This document shows positions 49,136 to 57,961 of a stretch of DNA of 64,000 nucleotides, one piece after another. Below the pieces are notes generated by a model. It had not been told where the DNA came from, made no database searches, and saw only the letters and a program-made list of their open reading frames with translations. Every line of letters starts with the position of its first letter. Position 1 is the stretch's first letter. Both the position numbers and the translations under genes were made by a program. The stretch comes from CAZENU01 sp965222125 (GTDB taxonomy: Bacteria; Chloroflexota; Dehalococcoidia; Lucifugimonadales; CAZENU01): assembly GCA_965222125.1 (NCBI GenBank), contig CBDCTC010000004.1, positions 1 through 64,000 of the forward strand, written 5' to 3'.

Positions 49136-50190
49136 TCACCTACCAGGTCTTTTTCTGAAATCGCCGCTGAGTAAGCCGCCTACAGCACCGGTCAACGCGT
49201 CCGGCGTATCCGCCAGCACCACCAGCAGGTGCCGGTCCTGGTCCCGGTGGAGCAGGGTGATTTGCCGTCCCTTCACGGCTCAGGTCTGGCGCGAAGGGAA
49301 CGCTCAGAACATCGTCAATCCGTATTCCGGCGGCTTGGAGGTATTGGCTCACGGGAGAGCGTCCTCATACAGCCCCACGAATACCGTGTCCCGGCTTACG
49401 TCTTCCACCCCGCGAATCCCGGAAGACAACCCATAGGCGGCAAGGCCGTTTCTCATCCCTATGCCGATATCCCAAAGGGAGGGCTGCCCCAGCAAGATGT
49501 CTATGCTGCCTTCCGGAGCGCCTTCGAAGAAGTAGGGGAAGTCGTCCAGGTCGAACTCTCGTTGGCTGTCAGTCAAATGGTCTGCCAGATTGGACAGGAG
49601 CTTGTCGTTGTCCAGCAGGGAGTTGTAGGGCGGGACCATAAAGGTGAAGTCCGCTATCGCGAGCACGTTAACGGCTGTCGCCCCAGGCGACGGGATAGAA
49701 GTCCTGGGCAGCCTCCACCAGAGAAGACTTCGTATTGGTGTCCGTGAAGACCAGTCCGTGGCCGGAAGACCGGACCGAGCCGGCGATGTACAGGGCTATG
49801 GTGTCCAGGCCATTGGTGAGGGGGTCGGGCTGGAAGTCTCTAACGAAAATGTTCCGGAAGTTCAGGTCATACTCCACGGTGTTGTAGAGATAGTCGGGCA
49901 GAAACTCCAGCCCGAACCTCTTGGCCAGGACGTGTCTGCGCGCCGCAGTTTTCCTCGAGCAGCTTTAGCCTGACATCTGCTCCCACCCGAGCGAAACTGC
50001 CGATCACCTCCACGTCGTAGCCGCGGTTGGCGACCCACGAGGTCAGCGTGACTATTTCGCTCGCCGTGAAGGAGTTCACGTGCAGAGCGTCGATCAGCAG
50101 CAGACCTCTCCGGATCTGGGCCGAACCCGAATCGACAGGAGTGTCCGGGGCCGCGGCAGGCGAAGTTATCTGCTGAAAGGGAATATCCAC
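49136..50190 (-). pseudogene. DUF4350-like membrane-associated protein, multiply frameshifted
   Basis: Pieces of one protein are spread over three frames. 50190-49940 has LLLIDALHVNSFTASEIVTL and NRGYDVEVIGSFARVGADV. 49925-49670 has RFGLEFLPDYLYNTVEYDLN, DFQPDPLTNGLDTIALYIAG and FTDTNTKSSLVEAAQDFYPV. 49666-49270 has LAIADFTFMVPPYNSLLDND and EDVSRDTVFVGLYEDALP. The end in a further frame is ITLLHRDQDRHLLVVLADTP to the stop at 49136. An extra T at about 49665 makes a stop after WGDSR, and an extra A near 49960 plus a deletion removes about 30 residues. Decayed gene. Confidence 0.7.
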
Positions 50191-50564
50191 CGAGGGCGAC
50201 GGCGAGGACGTACCAGCCAGTCAGCACTCTTCCCAAGGCAGCAAGGATACTTATGGCACACCTCGGCAAACTTGCCAGGATGTCGACGACTCTTGGGGGG
50301 CCCTGGACCGGAGGCCCCCAAGAAAGAGGGTTCACGATAGCGCCGGCAAAGTCCCTTGGGTGGAATACGATCCGCGTCCGACAGGGGCCAACGCGGGGCA
50401 AGTTTCCAGAAGCACCGCACTGTGCAGTACGTCGTGGTCGAACGATGCCTCTCTGGCTGTTGCCCGCAAGTTGGGTCTCGTAGCGTATGCTGGTGAATGG
50501 AGTATCTCGTCGGAGCGCCAAGAGACTATCTCCAGCCTGGACGGGGCTCCAAATAGGTGTGTTC
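50191..50564. other. Unassigned stretch upstream of the DUF4350-like remnant
   Basis: 374 bases without a coherent gene. A minus-frame piece ILAALGRVLTGWYVLAVAL looks like a transmembrane helix and may be the lost N-terminus of the DUF4350-like gene. A GGGGCCCTGGACC-type inverted sequence occurs around 50300. Nothing else supported. Confidence 0.4.
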
Positions 50565-51068
50565 ATGTCAGGACCTCCCTTTACGGCACTCGGTCTGAAA
50601 CGCGGCACCGTCTTGCTGGCCGAATACTCGCCTTCGTGGCGGAAAGCCTTCCGCGAAGAGCGTGCCGTCCTGGCCAAAGCTCTTGCGTCGGCGCCGTGCG
50701 AGATCGAGCACATCGGCAGCACTGCGGTGACCGGGCTGGAGGCGAAGCCGATACTCGACATCGCGATCGGAATCAAGCCGCCCTATCCGATCGCGGACTG
50801 CATGCCGACCATAGAGGCCACGGGATACATCTATCGGGGCGAAGATGTCGACATAGGCCACCTGTTCGTCCGGGAAACCGAAGAAGATGTCCGCACGCAC
50901 CATCTCCACGTCGTGAGCTTATGCGACCCGAATTGGGAACGCTGGCTGACCTTCAGGGACTATCTCCGGGGAAACCCGGACGCACGAGAGGCGTACGCGG
51001 CTGAAAAGACCAGGCTCGCCATCCGATACAAAGAAAACAGAGTTGCCTACACGGAAAGAGCGATGTGA
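50565..51068 (+). CDS. GrpB/UPF0157 family nucleotidyltransferase-like protein
   Basis: 167 residues from ATG 50565. Family signatures are VLLAEYSPSWRKAFREER, CEIEHIGSTAVTGLEAKPIL, DIAIGIK, GYIYRGEDVDIGHLFVRE, RTHHLHVVSLCDPNWERWL and FRDYLRGNPDAREAYAAEK. The HIGST...KPILD block is the nucleotidyltransferase active-site region. GrpB proteins resemble minimal nucleotidyltransferases of unproven substrate, often near NUDIX or stress genes, as here, where a NUDIX gene starts 115 bases on. Cytoplasmic. Confidence 0.85.
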   Translation: MSGPPFTALGLKRGTVLLAEYSPSWRKAFREERAVLAKALASAPCEIEHIGSTAVTGLEAKPILDIAIGIKPPYPIADCMPTIEATGYIYRGEDVDIGHLFVRETEEDVRTHHLHVVSLCDPNWERWLTFRDYLRGNPDAREAYAAEKTRLAIRYKENRVAYTERAM

Positions 51069-51183
51069 TAGGCAGCCTGCTTGCCCAAGCTCGGCGTGTC
51101 TGACATCGCTCGCCCCGGTGCACTCGCTTCGGGGCAGGCCGGCGACCGGCAAGGGCGAAGAGATATTAGACCAGGAGGTGACG

Positions 51184-51666
51184 GTGGCAGCAGACTGCTT
51201 CATAGCGATGGTCGGCATGCTGGTATGGCACCGGACCGACGGACGGTATCTCCTGCTCCGAAGGGCCCCAGACAAAGACTTCGCCCCCGGGCAATGGGAG
51301 TCCGGCTCCGGTCGACTCGAACAGGGAGAGGGCTTCATCGAGGCTTTGAGAAGAGAGTCGCGGGAGGAGTTGGGGTTTGACGTGCGCATCGAGTGTCTCC
51401 TGGGTACAGTTCACTTGTATCGCGGCGCGGTTGTACCGGACAATGAAATGGTTGGTGTCAGTTTCGGATGCTCCGTCGGTGATGCGTCAGGCTTGCGCCT
51501 GAGCGACGAGCATTCCGAGCACAGATGGGTCACGGCGGAGGAGGCTGCAGCGCTTCTCCCGCCCGACCACTGGCTGATCGCACTGATCGCGCGGGCCGAG
51601 GCGTTTCGGAAGTTGATGCCGGTCGAGCTGAGAAGGCTGCACTGGCAGGGTGACCTGGAGTTCTGA
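51184..51666 (+). CDS. NUDIX hydrolase
   Basis: 160 residues from GTG 51184, with AGGAGG six bases upstream; the open frame before that is not protein-like. The NUDIX box is GRLEQGEGFIEALRRESREE followed by LGF, a complete Gx5Ex7REuxEExGu pattern. APGQWESGSGRLEQGE precedes it and HRWVTAEEAAALLPPDHWL follows. It hydrolyses a nucleoside diphosphate linked to some other moiety, requiring Mg. The substrate is not predictable. Lies between GrpB and an ABC exporter on the same strand. Confidence 0.9.
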   Translation: MAADCFIAMVGMLVWHRTDGRYLLLRRAPDKDFAPGQWESGSGRLEQGEGFIEALRRESREELGFDVRIECLLGTVHLYRGAVVPDNEMVGVSFGCSVGDASGLRLSDEHSEHRWVTAEEAAALLPPDHWLIALIARAEAFRKLMPVELRRLHWQGDLEF

Positions 51667-51823
51667 GAGTGAAAATCAGACAGGAGGAGTGGGTGCGGCT
51701 ATGGGCAACCCCAAAACCTGCAGACGTGTCCGATATTGGTCCGATCCCTGTCGAGGCGGGTTACTTGAGCGTTGAGAATAGAGCCATGTCTGCCGACCGG
51801 ACGCGTACGCATCTAGGGTCGCC

Positions 51824-53608
51824 GTGAGCCTTCCCTTCGGATTCCGTGAGCCTTCCGTCGATATCAAGCCGCGGCAGTACGGCGGCCTCCTCCGGCGCTA
51901 CCTGGGCCCCCAGCTTTCGCTCGTGGTCACCCTGGGCGTTCTGCTCTTCCTCAGCCTTGGGCTTCAGCTCGTCCTGCCGCAGATCATCCGCTACTTCATC
52001 GACGAGGCACAGAAGGGCGCCCCGGTGGAGTCGCTCGCGGTCGCGGCGGTCGCGTTCATAGCCATCGCGGTGCTTCAGCAGGTCGTGCAGGTCGTCGCCA
52101 CCTACTTCTCGGAGCGCGTGGGCTGGACGGCCACCAACAACATCCGCGAGGACCTCGCCGCGCACGCGCTGTCGCTGGACATGTCGTACCACAACGACCG
52201 CACGCCGGGGGAGATGATCGAGCGTGTCGACGGCGATCCGAACGAGCTGGGCAGCTTCTTTTCGCTGTTCATATTCGAGATGCTCGGGAGCCTGCTTCTG
52301 CTGATCGGCATCCTCGTGCTGCTGCTGCGCGAGGACTGGAGGGCCGGCCTGACGCTGACCGCCTTCGTGGTTGCTGGGATGCTGGTGCTCACGAGCATCC
52401 GCAACATCGCCGTGCCGTACTGGAAGGCCAACCGGGCCGCCAGTGCGGACTCGTTCGGCTTCCTGGAAGAGCGTCTGTCTGGAACAGAGGACATCCGCTC
52501 GAACGACGCCAAGCCCTACGTCATGCGCCGCTTCCACGAGCTGATGAGGAGCTGGTACTCCAAGGCGCTCAAGGCCGGACTCATGAGCAGCATCATGTTC
52601 AGCACGACGATGTTCATGTTCGGCGCCGGCAGCGCCATCTCGCTCTCCCTGGGCGCTTATCTTTACTTCGGCGGCTCGATCAGCCTGGGCACGGTCTACC
52701 TCATCTTCCACTACACGCAGATGCTGGTGATGCCCCTAAACCGGTTCACTCAGCAGCTGGACAGCTTCCAGCGCGCGAGCGCCGCGATAGCGCGCATCCT
52801 GGAGCTCCACGCAGTCCGCAAGAGAGTGCTCGACCCGCCGGCGGAGGACCGCGTCGAGCTGCCCGACGGGCCCCTCCGCGTGCAGTTCGACGGCGTCACA
52901 TTCGCCTACGGAGAGGACCCCGTGGTGTCCAACGTCTCCCTCGACCTGGCGCCGGGGCGCGTGCTGGGCCTGCTGGGGCGCACGGGCAGCGGCAAGACGA
53001 CCATGACTCGCCTGCTCTTCCGGCTGTACGACCCGACGTCAGGCGTAGTCCGCGTGGGCGGAGAGGACATCCGCCGCATGCCCGTGACCCGGCTTCGGCG
53101 GCACATCTCGATGGTGACCCAGGACGTGCGCCTCTTCCACGGGACCGTCCGCGACAACCTGACTTTCTTCGACGAGTCGATACCCGACGAGCGGCTGGTC
53201 GAGGTAATCGACGAGCTTCGGATGCGGCCGTGGCTGGACTCGCTGCCGGACGGCCTCGATACCCGGCTGCTGTCCGAGGGAGGCGGCCTGTCCGCGGGCG
53301 AGGCGCAGCTACTGGCGTTCGCGCGCGTCTTCCTGAAGGGCTCCGGCGTGCTGATCCTCGACGAGGCGTCGTCCCGGCTGGACCGAAGCACGGAGCAGAT
53401 GATCGAGCGTGCCGTCGAACGCCTCGTACGCGACCGGACGGTCATCGTCATAGCCCACCACCTGGCCACCATCCGGCGTTGCGACGAGGTCCTGATCCTA
53501 GAGCAGGGCAGGGTAGTCGAACACGGCGAGCGCGAGCGGCTGGCCGTCGACGGCACGACCCAGTTCCACCGCCTGCTGCAGACCGGGTTGGAGGAGGTGC
53601 TGCCGTGA
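51824..53608 (+). CDS. ABC exporter subunit A (permease-ATPase half-transporter)
   Basis: 594 residues from GTG 51824. An N-terminal six-helix exporter domain (about 20-330; SLVVTLGVLLFLSLGLQLVL, TPGEMIERVDGDPNELGSFF) is fused to an ATPase (about 345-590). Walker A is GRTGSGKTT (about 385-393), the Q-loop is SMVTQDVRLFHGTVRDN, the signature is LSAGE (489-493) instead of LSGGQ, Walker B ends LILDE with the catalytic Glu E514, and the switch is IAHH. It overlaps the next gene by four bases (GTGA). The degenerate signature pairs logically with the degenerate Walker B of subunit B. Confidence 0.92.
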   Translation: MSLPFGFREPSVDIKPRQYGGLLRRYLGPQLSLVVTLGVLLFLSLGLQLVLPQIIRYFIDEAQKGAPVESLAVAAVAFIAIAVLQQVVQVVATYFSERVGWTATNNIREDLAAHALSLDMSYHNDRTPGEMIERVDGDPNELGSFFSLFIFEMLGSLLLLIGILVLLLREDWRAGLTLTAFVVAGMLVLTSIRNIAVPYWKANRAASADSFGFLEERLSGTEDIRSNDAKPYVMRRFHELMRSWYSKALKAGLMSSIMFSTTMFMFGAGSAISLSLGAYLYFGGSISLGTVYLIFHYTQMLVMPLNRFTQQLDSFQRASAAIARILELHAVRKRVLDPPAEDRVELPDGPLRVQFDGVTFAYGEDPVVSNVSLDLAPGRVLGLLGRTGSGKTTMTRLLFRLYDPTSGVVRVGGEDIRRMPVTRLRRHISMVTQDVRLFHGTVRDNLTFFDESIPDERLVEVIDELRMRPWLDSLPDGLDTRLLSEGGGLSAGEAQLLAFARVFLKGSGVLILDEASSRLDRSTEQMIERAVERLVRDRTVIVIAHHLATIRRCDEVLILEQGRVVEHGERERLAVDGTTQFHRLLQTGLEEVLP

Positions 53609-55383
53609 ACACCTGGCGGTACCTTCTCCGTCTGGCCCGGTACCAGCCTCGCTACTTCGCGATGCTAGCCGGCCGCACAGTCAGCATCGCGCTCGTACCG
53701 CAGGGCGTCGCCCTTACGACCCGGGCGATATTCGACAACATCACGAACGAGCAGGCCGCAACCGTCGGTTTCTGGAGCCTGGCGGCGATACTCCTCGGCC
53801 TTGCGGTAACGCGGTCGCTCATCATCTTCGGCAACGTCGTGCTGGGCGTCCGGGTCGAGTTCACCTTTGCGACGCTGCTGCGCAAGAACGTCTTCGACCA
53901 CGTCCTGGACCAGCCGGGCAACCGGGCGCTTCCGGAGTCGACGGGCGAGGCAGTGACCCGGTTCCGGGAAGACGTCGACTACATCACCCGGTACCTGCAA
54001 CGCTTCGGGTTTGCGATTCCGCTCGTGGTGTTCGGCGCGGTGGCGCTCTACATCATGGTCCAGATCAGCCCGCTGATCACCTTCGCGGTATTTCTGCCGC
54101 TGGCGTTCATAATGGTCACCGTGAGCGTCGCGACCCGCTGGCTGCGCCGTTTTCGCATCGACAACAGGGAGTCGACGGGCGACGTGACCAGCCTGCTGGG
54201 GGAGATGTTCGGATCCGTCGAGGCGATCAAGGTCGCGAACGCCGAAAGCCGAATGCTGGGCGAGCTCAAGCGGCTCAACAGCCGTCGCAAGACCTACACG
54301 ATCCGCGACACACTCCTCACTCAGGCCCTCAACTCCGTCTTCCAGAACACGGTCACGGTCGGCACGGGTCTGATACTGCTGATCGCGGCGTCGGCGATGC
54401 GGGACGGCTCGTTCACCATCGGCGATTTCGCCCTCTTCGTGAGCTACCTGTACACGGTCGGGTGGCTGAACACGGAGGTGGGCGGCGTGCTGGCCGAGTA
54501 CCGCCAGACCGGCGTCTCATTCGACCGGCTCAGGCGGTTGATGCCGAGTGCGCCGCCGGACGGTCTCGTGCGCCACCAGCAGACCCACCTTGCCGGCCCT
54601 CTGCCCGAGGTGCCGTACACGGCCAAGACCGAGGCCCACCGTCTCGACCTGGTGGAGGTCGATGGCCTCACCTACGGCTACGGAGGCAACGGCCGGGGCA
54701 TAGAGGGAATCCGGCTGCGCGTGCCCCGCGGCTCTTTCACGGTGGTCACGGGGCGTGTCGGCTCGGGCAAGACGACGCTGCTCAGGGTGCTGCTGGGGCT
54801 GCTCCCCAGGGACGCGGGCGTGGTGAGGTGGAACGGCGAGCCCGTGGACGACCTCGCCGCCTTCTTCGTCCCACCGCGCTCGGCCTACACCTCCCAGGTG
54901 CCGCGCCTGTTCAGCGAGCCGCTGAGAGACAATATACTCATGGGCATGCCGGATGGCAGCACCGATCTCGACGGCGCCGTCCATGCTGCGGTCATGGAGC
55001 GCGACGTCGAGGAGTTGGAGCAGGGCCTGGACACGGTGGTCGGCGCGCGAGGTGTCAAGCTCTCGGGCGGCCAGCTCCGGCGCTCGGCGGCGGCCCGGAT
55101 GTTCGTCCGGGAGCCGGAGCTGCTGGTATTCGACGACCTGTCGTCGGGCTTGGACGTGGACACTGAGGGGGAGCTTTGGGCCCGCCTCTTCGCACGTACC
55201 GACGCCACCGCGCTGGTGGTATCTCACCGACGCGCCGCGCTCCGACGCGCCGATCACGTCGTGGTCCTGAAGGACGGCCGCGTAGAGGCGGAGGGCGCCC
55301 TCGACGAGCTGCTGGAGTCGTCCGAGGAGATGCGCCGCCTGTGGGCCGGCGATGTCGGCGAGCCTGTCGGGCCCGACTTGTGA
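53605..55383 (+). CDS. ABC exporter subunit B (permease-ATPase half-transporter)
   Basis: 592 residues from GTG 53605, which has GGAGGAGG upstream and overlaps the subunit A stop. Exporter transmembrane domain (about 15-320; GEAVTRFREDVDYITRYLQR, MFGSVEAIKVANAE) then ATPase. Walker A is GRVGSGKTT (383-391), the signature is a canonical LSGGQ (486-490), but Walker B reads LLVFDD with D511 where the catalytic Glu belongs. VVSHR follows. Together with subunit A this forms a heterodimer with one good and one degenerate ATP site. Substrate unknown; lipid or drug-like molecules are usual. Confidence 0.92.
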   Translation: MNTWRYLLRLARYQPRYFAMLAGRTVSIALVPQGVALTTRAIFDNITNEQAATVGFWSLAAILLGLAVTRSLIIFGNVVLGVRVEFTFATLLRKNVFDHVLDQPGNRALPESTGEAVTRFREDVDYITRYLQRFGFAIPLVVFGAVALYIMVQISPLITFAVFLPLAFIMVTVSVATRWLRRFRIDNRESTGDVTSLLGEMFGSVEAIKVANAESRMLGELKRLNSRRKTYTIRDTLLTQALNSVFQNTVTVGTGLILLIAASAMRDGSFTIGDFALFVSYLYTVGWLNTEVGGVLAEYRQTGVSFDRLRRLMPSAPPDGLVRHQQTHLAGPLPEVPYTAKTEAHRLDLVEVDGLTYGYGGNGRGIEGIRLRVPRGSFTVVTGRVGSGKTTLLRVLLGLLPRDAGVVRWNGEPVDDLAAFFVPPRSAYTSQVPRLFSEPLRDNILMGMPDGSTDLDGAVHAAVMERDVEELEQGLDTVVGARGVKLSGGQLRRSAAARMFVREPELLVFDDLSSGLDVDTEGELWARLFARTDATALVVSHRRAALRRADHVVVLKDGRVEAEGALDELLESSEEMRRLWAGDVGEPVGPDL

Positions 55384-56089
55384 CGAGGCCTCTCAGCCTC
55401 AGGGCTGTCCTGATCGGCGGATCATCCCACGCCGGAAAATCCACGCTATCGGAGTCGCTGGCGGTCGAGTTGGCCTGACCCCGAGTCTCCACAGACAGTC
55501 TCTCAGCCACCCTGGCCGGCCGTGGAGGCCCAAACGGGAACAGGTGTCAGACCGTGTGGCGGAGCACTATCTCTCCCTGTCGGTCGACGAGCTGCTCAGC
55601 GACGTACTGCGCCCTACAGGGACAACGTGTGGCCGAAGGTCGAGGCGATTGTGGCGTCGCAATCGACCGATAGCTCCAGTGCGGGAGTAGTCGTAGAGGG
55701 ATCAGCGCTGTGGCCCGAATTCGCGACGAGCCTGAACTTCGACAGGACCGCGGCGCTGTGGCTTACCGCCAGCGAGGAGGTCTTCAGACAGAGGATCTAC
55801 TCCGCAAGCCGGTACAACTCGAAGCCTCCCAGAGAGCGAATGATGGTGGACAAGTTCCTGCGACGCACTTGCCTACAACTCCCGGATGGTCGAGGCTGTT
55901 AGGCGGCATGGTTTCATGCTCGTGGATGTCCTGCAGTCCAACTTGGCGGAGCTCACAGAAAAGATGCCTGTCGAAGCTCGGATTGGATCAGCAATAGGGG
56001 CTCAAGGGGAATTGCACAGTAAATCGGTTCTGCACAAAGATGTGGATGTTTGCACAATTGCATGCCGCACCCTCATTCGGCGTGGCTAA
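55380..56089 (+). pseudogene. P-loop kinase-like gene, multiply frameshifted
   Basis: It starts GTG 55380, overlapping the ABC subunit B stop by four bases. Frame 1 gives RAVLIGGSSHAGKSTLSESL (a P-loop) and stops at about 55480. Frame 2 gives HPGRPWRPKREQVSDRVAEH and YLSLSVDELLSDVLRP. Frame 3 gives DNVWPKVEAIVASQ, VVVEGSALWPEFATSLN, ALWLTASEEVFRQRIY and MVDKFLRRT. A fourth piece gives MVEAVRRHGFMLVDVLQSNL. Joined, they make a small 2-phosphoglycerate-kinase-like/AAA kinase of about 200 residues. At least three indels, so it cannot be expressed as one protein. Confidence 0.7.
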
Positions 56090-56141
56090 CGGAGCTCCTT
56101 CCCCAGCGTCGTACACACACCCTCCTCGATCGTCGCCATCC

Positions 56142-57121
56142 TCAATTGCCCCAGAAGGACTGGTGCCCTGTGAAGTCGAAGCCGTAGATTGTTGGGTCCC
56201 GGTCTCTGACGTCCTCGACGATCCCTACGAAGGAGCCGTCTCTGTCGAATACCGGAGCCGACTTCAGATTGTCCTGACCCTGCAAATTGAGGATGAGCAC
56301 AAGGATGTCCACGCTGGTCCACCGCCCTGTCGCGCCCACGACGCCGGGCAATGCAACTAGGAGTTTTCTGCCGGAGAGTCATCGCGGTCTTCCAGATATC
56401 CGAAGACCATAATGGGCTGGCCCTGTTTGACGCTCGAGGCGATCCTGACAGGGGTTGACGTAACAGTCCCTTCCTTAGGGACGAGAAGCACAGCTAAGTC
56501 TGGGATTGTTTCCCTGACCAGATACTCCGTGCCGGGGCCGTCGCTACCGGTGAGCAAACCGTCGTGGGTGGTAGAAGCCGAGTAGGCAACTGGACCATTC
56601 GTCTAGTAGACCGAAATCCTAGCAATGAAGGGTAACGAGAATACCGCGCGACGCTCCCATCCTAACCTTCCCGCCCAGGGGAAGGGACTCACTGTTGCCG
56701 TGAAGTCTCGCCAATCCAGACTAACCCTCATTTCAAAGATTTCGTACCACTAGTCTTCTGAACGTTACACAGACCAAGCTCTCGCGTACCAGTTCAATGG
56801 CCGCTGTGAAGTCTGCGACACCAGCTTCGCCCTGTGGCCCAGGAGAGCCCTCTCGCCCGCTGGACCCTGCGGCCCAGGCTCACCTGAAGGCCCGGGTGGA
56901 CCCCGGTCTCCTCTGGCGCCCTTCTCTCCTCGCTCGCCTGTTGGACCCTGCGGTCCAGCCTCACCCTGAGGTCCCGCCATCCCCGGTCCCCCTCGCGGCA
57001 ATTCAGCCCTTGCGAGCTCGTCCTGCACCAATTATCGGAGCTCCTCGTTGCTTGGGGAACAGGCGACGGCCAAGAGTAGGGTCAGCCCGACTAGAAGGTG
57101 ACCGGTACGCAATGTCGTCAT
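56142..57121 (-). pseudogene. Lipoprotein with collagen-like repeats and trypsin-like domain, inactivated
   Basis: ATG 57121 opens a lipoprotein signal ending LLLAVACSPSNEELR, then an in-frame TAA at about 57030 where GAA would be expected. The same frame continues VQDELARAELPRGG, about 17 Gly-X-Y triplets (GPQGEAGPQGPTGERGEKGA), and then shifts frame (ADFTAAIELVRESLVCVTF is in another). Further on are IPDLAVLLVPKEGTVTSTPV and SAPVFDRDGSFVGIVEDVRD, resembling the Asp and Ser regions of S1-type peptidases. The His region is not recognisable. A nonsense change and several indels make it a pseudogene. Confidence 0.65.
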
Positions 57122-57209
57122 ACGTAGCCCCTTTCGCTTGCTGGAAGGATTGGTGATATGCGCTATGAGCTTGGACAGCGAAGCTGACCGGCTCCGGGGC
57201 CATGTCGGT

Positions 57210-57902
57210 TCAATCGGCGTCGCACATAGGCATGCACGGGATGTTCCACAATTCGGTAACGTGATCGATGGTGTGGTCCGGGGGTTGCAGGTCGAGCGGG
57301 TACTGCCGGCCCCGTCGGAGCCAGGCGGCCTTCATTCCGAACCGCCTGGCGCCGTCTATGTCGGCGACGGGGTTGTCCCCTACGAACATGACCTCTTCGG
57401 GCGCCGTGAGTCCGGTCGCCTTCAGGGCATCGCGAAAAATCCGCGGGTCGGGCTTCCTGTAGCCAGCCTCTTCGGAGACGATGATGAAGGGGGCGAGCTC
57501 GTCCAGGCCCGCCGCCCGGCACTTGCCGTGCTGGCTAGGCGAGCCGTTCGTGACGATTCCCCAGGGCACGTGTCGTTCGTTGAGACCAGCCAGTAGTCCG
57601 TTGATCTCCAGGTCCGGCTCCACCTGCCTCGTCATCTCGGAGCGGTACCAGGACGTTAGCGACTCCATGTCCAGGCCGGCCTCGGGCCACTCACGGAGCC
57701 ATCGCGCAAGCATCGCTTTGCGGTCGGAGTAGCCGTCATCGTCCCACCGGACCATCATCGCGACCGCATCGTCCCGCGCTGCGGTCGTCGTCTCGCGGAC
57801 GTGCTCTTCATAGAACCTGTCGGCAACTCTGCAGAAGGCAGTCTCCCTATCGAGCAGTGAGTTGTCCAGATCGAACACCAGGCCGCGGACGACGGTGCGC
57901 AA
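57210..57902 (-). CDS. HAD-superfamily hydrolase
   Basis: 230 residues; TTG 57902 is the best start because TAGGAGG lies eight bases upstream. HAD motifs: I, LVFDLDNSLLD (nucleophile Asp and general acid Asp); II, PWGIVTNGSPSQHGKCRAAG; III, K within SEEAGYRKPDPRIF; IV, VMFVGDNPVADIDGARRFGM. An alpha-helical C1 cap lies between motifs I and II. This is the phosphoglycolate-phosphatase-like/haloacid-dehalogenase subgroup that dephosphorylates small metabolites. The second Asp of motif I (DLD) favours phosphatase over dehalogenase. Its start is 60 bases from the amidase stop, same strand, so the two may be co-transcribed. Confidence 0.88.
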   Translation of the reverse strand: MRTVVRGLVFDLDNSLLDRETAFCRVADRFYEEHVRETTTAARDDAVAMMVRWDDDGYSDRKAMLARWLREWPEAGLDMESLTSWYRSEMTRQVEPDLEINGLLAGLNERHVPWGIVTNGSPSQHGKCRAAGLDELAPFIIVSEEAGYRKPDPRIFRDALKATGLTAPEEVMFVGDNPVADIDGARRFGMKAAWLRRGRQYPLDLQPPDHTIDHVTELWNIPCMPMCDAD

Positions 57903-57961
57903 ATGCTTACCTCCTATCTCGTGGGGTACAGCGTAGCATCTCGTGACCGAGGACTGGCGTC

